A stretch of DNA of 64,000 nucleotides from Penicillium oxalicum (taxonomy: Eukaryota; Ascomycota; Eurotiomycetes; Eurotiales; Aspergillaceae): the NCBI RefSeq assembly GCF_001723175.1, contig NC_064656.1, forward strand, positions 2,480,001-2,544,000, written 5' to 3'. The position numbers were made by a program, and so were the translations under genes. Of the stretch, positions 36,291 to 45,547 are shown in pieces. A model generated the notes under the pieces. It made no database searches. It was not told the origin of the DNA and saw only the letters and a list, made by a program, of their open reading frames with translations. Every line of letters starts with the position of its first letter. Position 1 is the stretch's first letter.

Positions 36291-36716
36291 GTGTCGCAGG
36301 TACGTCGTAGGTACCATTTCCTATCTTAGTGAGAAGTTGCTCAGTTAGGGAGGTCCTTCGTCTCTAAGGGGTTAAACATGGAAGTGACAAGACGTCAAAA
36401 GATTCTCTCAGAAACTCCGTCCGCTCACTACTTCTACTGGTTCTTAACCATTATCTGAGTTGGGCCATCTTGATCCATTGCTCCGTGATGGGTTCAGCTA
36501 AATGAAGAGGCCGCCCTATGAACAATAATTACAGCCTACTGCGATTGGCTATTCACAGGCCCTCTCCTCGTTCAATCAGCGTGCTGGCCTCTTTTCGGCA
36601 ACCGCCAAAAAAATCTTCTCACCCACAGCAGCGTACACCAAATTCAATGCTGGTTTGAACACTCAACCACGTGTGATTCGGATATAGAGGGTATGGCAGA
36701 CTAAATAAAAAATTAT

Positions 36717-36826
36717 TGCCCTCGTCCAGGTTCGAACTGGAGACCTTCGGATTACCACCCTGTTAGAGCAGGGTCGTCATGATATCCATATGAGACCGAC
36801 GTCATAACCAACTAGACCACGAAGGC
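36717..36826 (-). tRNA. tRNA-Met (CAT), intron-containing
   Basis: On the minus strand a full cloverleaf folds. The acceptor stem GCCTTCG pairs with CGAGGGC (one G-U), the discriminator is A, the D arm is GTC...GAC, and the T arm is TCCAG-TTCGAAC-CTGGA. The anticodon loop is CTCATAA, anticodon CAT, interrupted after position 37 by an intron of about 36 bases, the normal eukaryotic position. The mature length is about 74. An oligo-T pol III terminator (T6) follows within about 10 bases. The GGTCTCATAATCCGAAGG core indicates elongator rather than initiator Met. Confidence 0.92.
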
Positions 36827-38234
36827 GCACATGAAGATAAAATACTCAAAACTGATACTATGAATCATGCAACAACCTGCCCTGAATTTGACCAGCAGAG
36901 AGGGCCGGACACAAAAAGTTCAAGGTATCCGGCTAGGGAGCGGACGGGAAACCCCAGCGTACCTTGATGTCTTGTTCTGTGTCTTGTCAAATAGTTGCTC
37001 CTCTGTCCATCAATCCTGACCTCTAGAATACTAACCTCTCTCTGCTCTTGATGGGATCGCTATGGCCGGCCTGCCTGCGGAGGGATGAGAAATCCCTTTT
37101 TGTCGGCGAGATCTTCCTACCACCTTCTATACATGTGGGGTGGCCTGAGCCACGGTCATTCTGGTTAGTCTCCAGTGGCCAAAATGGCCGTCGGCCTCGT
37201 TTGCAGTTCAGCTTGCTGATCCTTAGTAGAAGTAAATGGGTCCTTGTCCACCTGAGCACGTGCACTTGTCGACCTCTCCTGCGGGTGGATATTCCAACTT
37301 TAGCTACCACTTGCATGCATCCACGACTGCATGGAGTTGAACATGCCTGTATAGGTCAAGGGTACTAAGAAGGGTTTGAGAGATCAAGGATCCTCATGAT
37401 TCGTACCCTATCCAAAGTCTGTAGCCCTTGGAGATGAAACTCGGGCAAGAGCCTGTGGAAGTGTGCCGTTCTCGCCCTTCCGGAAAGGGATAGCCACGAC
37501 GAACACGGGAACGTTCCCATCACCAAAACATGTTCCCTTGCCACAACTCCCCTTCACTTCTGGTCGCTTTCGGTCACGACTTGATGGGCTCCTGGACACC
37601 TTGGCCCTGTCATGCATCAGGACTCCACGATCTTCATTGGTTGAGTGATCGCGTGTGTATTCTTATCGATCGCGCCGTGGCCATGAACAGCTTTCAAACC
37701 CGCATTCCAGCTGAATCCGCATGGTGGAGCGAGAATCTGTCAGGCCCATGGATCTCTGCGGCACAATGACAGCTCCAGGGTTGCACTTCTTTCTTGTTGA
37801 GCCCTCATCCGGGGCAGGCTTCACAATTGCCTTTGAGATGGGTCTCTCGTTCCATAGGACCAACTGTTCAAGGGTACATTTCTCCTTGCAAAGGGTCCGA
37901 CGGTGATTCGAGGGATAGGGACACTGTCCCCATTCCAGCCCTTTTCAGATCTCTGGAATGTCAATGTTCAACTCGCGTCTGGCCTTTTCTCTTTGACAAA
38001 TTCTTCACACCGTTTCTGAACTGAACGCTGGCTTGCCCTGCCAGTTGAAGATCATTTCTCTCGGCTTTGTAAAATCGAGACCTGGAGACCAGCAGAGAGA
38101 CTGATCGGATCGTCTTCGACCCACAACTATATCACGATCCCATTGAGTGGGAGCGCTTTGAGGCTGGATCCTGAAGTGCCTGGGGGCATTTCGACTTGTC
38201 CAGGACGTGGTGTTGACTCCGAGATCTATCGACA
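36827..38234. other. Intergenic, tRNA-Met to GH76
   Basis: These 1.4 kb hold the GH76 promoter. Several overlapping open frames of 60-105 codons occur on both strands (37023-38024), none with a domain. A perfect 12-base palindrome GGGAACGTTCCC sits at 37507-37518. Confidence 0.5.
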
Positions 38235-39753
38235 ATGAGAGTGGTCGGCCATTCATTTCAGCCTTCATGGGCAAGTCTCCTGGCCTTTGGTCTTGTCGGA
38301 GTCGGATCCGTCACAGCAGTTGACTTGAATTTGAACGATGCCGGTGAGGCGCGACCAATGTTTGATTCCATGCAGTGGAAGTGCTCACACCTCCTTAGAT
38401 TCAATCAAGAGTGCGGCGAAAGAGATTGCCACGAATATGATGACATATTACACGGGAATGAATCCAGGCGATAACCCTGGCAATCTACCAGATCCATATT
38501 ACTGGTGGGAAGCAGGTGCAATGTTCAACTCGTTAATCAACTACTGGTATTACACCGGAGACGACACCTGGAACGACGTTACCACACAAGCTCTGCTCTG
38601 GCAAGCCGGCGACAACGCGGCCTTCATGCCCGCCAATCAATCCAAAACGGAAGGAAATGACGATCAAGTCTTTTGGGGCTTCGCGGCCATGTCCGCCGCG
38701 GAGAGAAATTTCCCCAACCCTCCTAGCGACAAGCCACAATGGTTGGAGATGGCACAGGCTGTTTTCAACACGCAGGCACCCCGATGGGACCCTTCAACCT
38801 GTGGTGGTGGACTTCGATGGCAAATATTCACATGGAACAACGGTTACAACTACAAAAATACCATCTCAACCGGGGGGTTTTTCCAACTCGCCGCGCGACT
38901 CGCTCGGTACACTGGAAACCAAACATACTCAGACTGGGCGGAAAAGGCTTGGGACTGGATCTCCGATGTTGGCTTCATGAGCCCTGAGTATAATTTCTGG
39001 GACGGTGCCAGTGACCTGACTGGTTGTAAGGATATCAACAAGATCGAGTGGACTTACAACAACGGCGTCTTCTTGCTTGGGGCCGCGAACATGTACAATG
39101 TGGTATGTCTGGCGACAGTCTTGGTTTCCCCTTTCCGGAACGTCGGCCGTGTCCAGAGTTAATGTGGGTGCTGACCATACTAGACCGAGGACCCCAAATG
39201 GAAGGAGCGAGTCCAGAAGATTCTCGATGCGGGGGGGATTTTCTTCTCTCAGGACACGCCCAATGTGATGTACGAGCGAGCTTGCGAAACGGTCAACACG
39301 TGTATGGTGGATCAACGTTCGTTCAAGGGCTATCTGTCTCGATGGATGGCCGACACCATTCAGATGGCCCCGTTTACCCACAATCAGATCATGACCAAAT
39401 TGAGAGCAACTGCGCAGGCTGCCGCAAAGACTTGCACGGGCGGCGAGAAGGGCACGACTTGTGGCATGCGCTGGACCGATCAAAAATGGGATCACACGAA
39501 GGATTTCGGTCAACAGATGTCCGTTCTGGAAGTCGTCCAGGCCAATTTGGTCGACTATGTGGCCCCTCCCGTGACCAAAGACGAGGGCGGTACCAGCAAA
39601 GGCAATCCCAATGCGGGACAGAAGCCCTCTGAACCTACGCCCGATGCCCTCTCATATCCCATCACGACTGCGGACCGGGCCGGCGCCGGGATTCTGACTG
39701 CGCTCATGATGATCACGATCGGTGGTTCGTGCGGCTGGTTGATCTGGGACTGA
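38235..39753 (+). CDS. GH76 mannan endo-1,6-alpha-mannosidase, GPI-anchored (DFG5/DCW1 type)
   Basis: The join is 38235-38343, 38399-39102, 39184-39753, giving 460 residues. The protein has a signal peptide, a GH76 (alpha/alpha)6 domain, and a C-terminal Ser/Pro/Gly linker followed by the hydrophobic tail [21 protein letters not shown] typical of GPI attachment. Family members act at the plasma membrane and wall; Dfg5/Dcw1 are thought to transfer GPI-proteins onto wall glucan through the GPI glycan. Visible motifs are [20 protein letters not shown] near 65, the catalytic double-Asp region [17 protein letters not shown] near 120, [19 protein letters not shown] and [17 protein letters not shown]. 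The intron 1 join DA-D-SIKSAA restores the usual family start. Confidence 0.92.
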
Positions 39754-40253
39754 TCTGGTCTCTAGCTCGTTTCGAGACGCGGATGGCCATTCCCTTTGTA
39801 CTCATTATAGTCTTTCATCTTTACCGGTCCAGGCGTTGGAAAGGGGTGATAATGTCTCGATCGTCATTTCTGGTCGCCCGGACGCGATCCTGGACTATTG
39901 TTGTGAATAGTTGGCAACTCCCCCTGTGTGGAATCGCCCCCTGCAATGTTTAATTATTCTCATGATAGGTTTTTATTGCGTATATGCTACTGCGTTCTGA
40001 ATAGAATTTTCTCCCGGAGCCGAAAATTTTTTTTCCGTTTCCATATCCGTTCCTTTACTTTGCGGGGGAGAAAGCAATTCTGGAGACAAAAGTACACCGA
40101 AGTATACACTGCGGAATCTAAAACTGTCTGCCAAGTGACGTTTTTTTTTGGGTACGAGGGGGCTGAAAAGCGGGGAAACCTATCATCAGACGTCCGATTG
40201 AGACCCTCTGCCATCCTACCGACCTGCTAAATTCCGCGCTACGATCGTAGTGG

Positions 40254-40277
40254 GAGGAGAAACGAGAGGAGAAACGC
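40254..40277 (+). repeat. 12-bp tandem duplication
   Basis: GAGGAGAAACG(A/C) occurs twice head to tail, 11 of 12 bases identical, about 185-205 bases upstream of the dehydrogenase ATG. Confidence 0.85.
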
Positions 40278-40303
40278 GGGGTCTTTCCATTGCCTCGTTC
40301 CTC

Positions 40304-40327
40304 GGGAACGGGTCTGGGAACGGGTCT
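40304..40327 (+). repeat. 12-bp perfect tandem duplication
   Basis: GGGAACGGGTCT occurs twice in direct tandem, 27 bases after the other duplication and about 135 bases upstream of the dehydrogenase ATG. Such duplications can be paired activator sites; no known factor is assigned. Confidence 0.85.
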
Positions 40328-40460
40328 ACGACGGCTGAGAATACTTGTTGATTTTTAGTTAAAAGACCTCGAGGGGGGAAATAAGAAAGTCGTCAACCCT
40401 TGTAATTGCTCAGCAATCTTCTCACAAGCTTGATTGAAAATAAAAATCAAATCATTGACC

Positions 40461-41690
40461 ATGGGCACCGTGGCAGAAACTCCACAATTTGAAATTCCAA
40501 GGCAGGCGTTGTGATCAATGAAGGGCCTGATTTTCATGTTGAAGTCCAAACAGTCCCAGTTCCGGAACCCGGTAGGTAGTGGTCAAAGGATTGTTCGTCC
40601 GATGACCGGGCATGATGTGGCTGATTGGCGTTCAGGGCCTGACGATATTTTGATCCGACTCAATGTCACTGGTCTCTGCTTTTCAGATATCCACCTCATG
40701 CAAAATGACCTAGGGACGCCACCCATGTCGGCCTTTGGTGTGCGGTCCCCCGGCCACGAAGGCGCCGGAGTGGTGGTCAAAGTCGGTACGAATGTGAAAA
40801 ACTTCAAGCTCGGTGATAGAGCGGGGATCAAGCCCCTTCTGGACACGTGTGGATCGTGTCATCTGTGCTGGGAGGACAAAGAGACATATTGCAAGGGGGC
40901 CGTTCATACAGGGTTGATGATGCCAGGTAGGTTTTATCGAACGTCTTCTGCTGGAGTGTGCAATGGCTGAACTCGACTCACTTTCTCCCCCGGGGTAGGG
41001 ACATACCAACAATATCTGGTCTCTCCCGCCCGGTATGCATCACCGATTCCCGACGGGGTGCCCGACGAGATCGCGGCCCCGATCATGTGCAGTGCCAGTA
41101 CGATCTATCGATCACTGCTCGAATCCAACCTCAAAGCCGGTGCCTGGGTCGTCTTCCCCGGTGGCGGGGGTGGAGTCGGCATTCAAGGTGTCCAGTTAGC
41201 CAAGGCCATGGGAATGCGTCCCATCGTCGTGGACACTGGCTCTGAAAAGCGGGACCTCTCCATCAAAATGGGCGCCGAAGCCTTTGTTGATTTTCAAGAG
41301 GAAGAGAATCCCTCCAGAGCCGTGGTTCAGATCGCAGATGGAATCGGTGCCCATGGCGTCTTCGTGACAGCTCCGGCCGCCTACAAGACGGCCGTGTCGT
41401 TTGTAGGTGAACGCGTCGGCGCCATGGTGATGTGCGTGGGACTGCCACCTGCGGGAAAGACGGTGCTGGGTACCGACCCTTGCCAGTTTATCTTTCAGAA
41501 TCTCAGCATCAAGAGCACTCTGGTGGGGAGCCGGAAGGATACCGTGATGGCACTGGACTTTGCTCGACGGGGCATGCTTTATCAGATCAGCGAAGTCTGG
41601 CCATTCCACCGACTACCCGAGGCGGTGGAGAAACTTCGAAAGGGTCAGGTAGCAGGTCGGATTGTGATTGATTTCAATCGTGAGGAATAA
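40461..41690 (+). CDS. Zinc-dependent alcohol dehydrogenase (MDR), frameshifted near the N-terminus
   Basis: The intended join is 40461-40571, 40636-40926, 40999-41690, about 366 residues. It belongs to the medium-chain Zn alcohol dehydrogenases, which oxidise alcohols with NAD(P). Visible are TGLCFSDIHLM (catalytic Cys), SPGHEGAGVVVKVG (GHE motif), the structural-zinc cysteines CGSCHLCWEDKETYC and the Rossmann motif PGGGGGVGIQGVQLAKAMG. The ATG at 40461 gives MGTVAETPQFEIPRQA, then the frame hits TGA at 40512. The next frame immediately gives VVINEGPDFHVEVQTVPVPE, the expected family continuation. One base is missing near 40507, for example one G of GCGGTT. A start at 40518 in the third frame would read through intron 1 but lacks the conserved strand. 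So this is either a disrupted gene or a one-base assembly error; the rest is intact. Confidence 0.85.
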
Positions 41691-42766
41691 GAAGCTGGCC
41701 TAGCTGGTGGGCCAGGCCACCAAGACGTTTGCAATGCATTGATTCGTGAAGGACGTGGTGAGCTTTCTGGTCTTGACAGAGTCCAAATTAATGGAATTCC
41801 CGTGCGAAGCGGGACAAGGGCCCTCGCGACGTCCGTCTGCACTTTGGGAAACTGACGAGGACGTTGGAACGGGGGTGGTGGTGATGATGATGATGGAGAA
41901 GGAGCGGAAATTCCAGCTGAGAGACCGTTTGATCAATGTGAGCCATTGATGCGGTCTGTGTGATGTCGTCTAGAATCGTGTACAATGAGTGCCACTACGA
42001 TTGGCTATGAACTTCTCGTAATCACCTTATACCTCGGCTGCAACAGATAAAAAGGGGGATATGAATCTCGGCGGCGCGCCGCTGGTTCCAATGCCATGGA
42101 GCGGGAGCCACTTGAGCATCTCGTCCTTGGAGATACATCGGTTGCCTTTTTTGGTCTGCTTTTGCGGGGGAGTGTCTTCTTTTGTCCACGATCCCGTCGA
42201 ACCTGCATCCATCACCAACTAGTCAGAAAGATGAATGAGCAGGATTAGCCTCTACTTCGTGCCCGTTGCCAGGGTCCACGCCAACATGCTCATCACCTGA
42301 TCGATGAGAGACCGCCACAATGAATCTACGTCCGATGCGTACACGATGTGGGATGATGCCGAGAGAGTAGGGATGATGTGCGGATCGTGGATGTTGACAG
42401 TGGTCAGGCCCTCCGACCCGCTGCGCGGGATGTGGAGATGAACCCGAGGCCGAGTACACATTGTCACGCCTGGTGATTCGGATGGAAAAAATTACAATTG
42501 ACCCTGCGTGGAAGTGGTTCAAAGCCGAGAGTGGCTGTCTCGCGAGTCAAACCCCGAGTCGAGGTAGGAAGCAGGGAAGACAACCCCAGACTCATCTGAA
42601 TAGACTGACTGCCGAGTCTACGAGCCGGCAGATACTCATGGACGTCCCCACGAACAAGGTTCCAAGTCCGCAGGGACCAGGACTGGGTATGTAGCGCCAA
42701 TGGTATTTAAGCAGCGTGCGCCCTTCACATTCGGTGGTCGAAGTAGTCTGTAGCGCCATCTTGACA
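41691..42766. other. Intergenic, 1.1 kb
   Basis: It contains the dehydrogenase 3' end and the GH1 promoter. The short open frames on both strands show no domain. Confidence 0.5.
42704..42710 (+). promoter_or_regulatory. TATA-like box of the GH1 gene
   Basis: TATTTAA lies 57 bases upstream of the GH1 start codon, implying a very short 5' leader if used. Confidence 0.4.
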
Positions 42767-44845
42767 ATGCGGATCCCTATTGCCTTGGCGACCCTGGCGC
42801 TGGTGGTGGAAGAGACGACGGCCCAGGCGATCTACATGACCACCACCGGGTATTCCGCCAGACCGCAATGTACGGCGCCAGCAGCGTCTCCCAAGTACTA
42901 CTACAATACCTTCTCGTATTCAGTGAGCGATACCGTTCGTTATGCGACCTCGATTCCTGCACCCACGGCAACAACCCCGATCAGATATGCGCCGACCTAC
43001 CAGGAGGCCGTCAAACATCTCCAGTCGGAGATATCGACCACCACTTGGGGCAATTGGCTTCCAGGCGAGACAGCCATCACTGCCAACGATGTCGGTGATC
43101 CTTATGGGCAGGCCGCATGGTCCTCAATGTGGCTGAATGCGAACTTACCGAACTACGTGAGTCAGAATCCGTGTTGGAAGTGGTGTCTGTTCCGTAGGAT
43201 ACGGTAGCACTCCATGGTCAAAGGAAAGGGCTAAGTCAATGGCAGACTACCACGGGCATCTTTTCAGCCACCGTCAGCCCAACTCCGATCCCGACCACCG
43301 ATCTTGTCTTACCACCTCGCGACTACTTCGGACCCACAGACTGCTACAACTTCCCCAAGGACTTCATCTTCGGCGTCGCTGGCAGTGCGGGCCAGATTGA
43401 AGGTGCCATTGCCCTGGAGGGACGGTCGCCGTCCAGTCTGGAAATTCCAGCAAATCCGAATCAGCCCAACAATTATGTCACGGATGAGAACTACTTTTAC
43501 TATAAGCAGGACATTGAGCGTCTGGCCGCGATGGGAGTGGAGTACTATAGTTTTAGTATCCCGTGGACTCGCATCTTACCATTTGCGCTGCCCGGCACGC
43601 CCGTCAACAAGCAGGCAATCGATCACTACAATGATTTGATCGACACCGTTTTGGCGGCGGGAATGCAACCCGTCGTGACAATGTTACACTTTGACACCCC
43701 AGCACTCTTTGTGAAAAGTGACGGTGGTAAGAGAATTGATCCTCATCATACCCGCTTTTGCTTCTGTCTCGATGGATTTCTGACCGCAACAGATCGACGA
43801 GTCGATTTTGGCTATGCTAGTTCAGGATACAACAGCCCCAAGTTCGTCGAGGCCTTCGTGAACTATGGCAAAATTCTCCTGGCCAACTTTGCCGATCGCG
43901 TGCCCATCTGGTTCACCTTCAACGAGCCCTTGAATGGAGCAGGCAACTTTCATGGTGTTGAGAATGTCCTGCAAGCCCATGCCCACGTGTATCGATTTTA
44001 CCGGAAGCAATTGAAGGGCACCGGAAAGATGAGCATCAAGCTGAGCGATAACTTTGGCGTGCCGAAAGATCCCAGGAACACTAGTCACGTCGAAGCGGCA
44101 ACTCGATTCAATGAGATGCAACTTGGACTCTTCGCCAACTCAATTTTCCTGGGCAAACAGTATCCGGAATCGGTCCTGCACACCTTACCCGGAGCCAAGC
44201 CAATGAGCAAAGCAGACTTGGCCTACATCAGCGGTACAGCGGACTTTTTCGCAATCGACCCCTACACGGCAACGGTCATCTCGCCCGTTGATGGGGGCAT
44301 CGAGGCCTGTGTGGCCAACAAGTCGGCATCGAATTCTTTGCGCCCATACTGCGTCCGCCAGGAGACCACCAATATGTACGGTTGGGATATTGGCTACCGA
44401 TCGAGTGAGTCCAGCCATGGCCAGATCTCTGAACCAACCCAATAGACCAGAAAATGACTGAAACGATACAGACTCCTACGTGTACATCACACCAACCTAC
44501 TTCCGCGAGTATCTGTCCTACCTGTGGAATACTTTCCACTCACCCATCATGGTGACTGAGTTCGGTTTCCCCGTATTCCAGGAAGCCGAGAAGAACCTTG
44601 TCGATCAACTTTTTGATACCCCTCGCAGCGTGTACTATTTGTCATTCATGTCGGAGATTCTCAAGGCGATTCATGAGGATGGCGTTCGTGTCATCGGTGC
44701 TTTGGCGTGGAGCTTCGTCGACAACTGGGAATTCGGCGGGCTGGACCAGTTCGGCATTCAGGTGGTGAACAAGACGACACAGGAGAGACACTACAAAAAG
44801 AGCTTCTTTGATCTGGTTGATTTCGTGAAGACTCGAATGCAATGA
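42767..44845 (+). CDS. GH1 beta-glucosidase with long N-terminal extension
   Basis: The join is 42767-43156, 43246-43726, 43793-44404, 44472-44845, giving 618 residues. A signal-peptide-like start (MRIPIALATLALVVEETTAQA) is followed by about 150 residues rich in Thr/Ser/Pro/Tyr that are not part of the catalytic domain. The GH1 barrel begins near residue 170 with NFPKDFIFGVAGSAGQIEG. The acid/base Glu is in WFTFNEPLNGAG and the nucleophile Glu in IMVTEFGFPV. The C-terminal GALAWSFVDNWEFGGLDQFG forms the aglycone/glycone site. It cleaves terminal beta-glucosyl residues of oligosaccharides or glycosides, outside the cell if the signal works. Intron 2 (43727-43792) is exactly 66 bases and has no stop in frame, so its retention would insert 22 residues. 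GH1 proteins without extension are about 480 residues, so this is a fungal secreted subtype. Confidence 0.9.
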
Positions 44846-45547
44846 TGACGGTGCTGATAACTTGTCAGCTGGATCAATCCCGTTGGCCAAGAAAGTCTCG
44901 AGTGGCGGGCAATTCTACAAGTCTTTGGTTTATGGAATTGACTCGCATGCGCTCTCCGGATGCTACTAGTAAATAGGTAAGAAGGACTGAATACTGTCGC
45001 TGATGCAAAACCTTCTCGACGAGACGTCAACACAGCACAGCAAGCCCTATGTGACCCTTCAAGAGTTTTTATTCTCATTTGCAGACGCTAAACCGGGATA
45101 GGTGATGGGCGATACCCCCCCCCCCCTTTCACTGAGAGAGAGTTGGATAGCAGTCAGCGTAGTGATTCACTCGACCGGGAAGGAGGGGGCTGGGAGCCCG
45201 ATGATCGCGGCACGGCTCATTTGCAGCCTACTACCGAACCGTATCTCAGCTTCCTAGAGCATAACTGCGTTATCGTGTGAGCCCAGTAGGAAGCGATCGT
45301 CCTAACAGAAGATATAGAGATGTGGTCAGGTCGTTTGAATCAGAGCTAGGATGGGAATGTGATTTTCTTCTAAATGAGTTGAAAACGGCTGTACCATCAT
45401 GGAGCTTGCATATATCACGTGATACAAACATCTGCCGGTCCCGTTGAGCAACTCAATGACATGTCCTGAGCAACTCTCACAGATGACCCCTTTCTGTCTG
45501 GGATTATCGTCGACTACCTCCGGGTCGTCTCACTGATCATCGCTATC
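44846..45547. other. Intergenic, GH1 to med17
   Basis: It contains the GH1 3' end, a 12-C tract (45115-45126) and the med17 promoter. No other feature is recognised. Confidence 0.5.
45115..45126 (+). repeat. Homopolymer tract, 12 C
   Basis: A run of 12 cytosines in intergenic DNA. Its length is uncertain because of slippage. Confidence 0.85.

Larger units (their letters stand above)
35447..36716. other. Intergenic, GH2 promoter to tRNA-Met
   Basis: These 1.27 kb contain the GH2 promoter and a 12-bp periodic repeat (36219-36290). No gene is recognised, although a possible exon is discussed under the repeat. Confidence 0.5.
39754..40460. other. Intergenic, GH76 to alcohol dehydrogenase
   Basis: These 0.7 kb hold the GH76 3' end and the dehydrogenase promoter with two short tandem duplications (40254-40277 and 40304-40327). 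No gene is recognised. Confidence 0.5.

Noticed and set aside
22503..44845. A possible carbohydrate-degradation gene cluster (GH105, GH2, GH76, GH1, carboxylesterase)
   Set aside because: The enzymes act on unrelated polymers, alternate with unrelated genes over 22 kb, and show no shared regulator or promoter motif that I can see.
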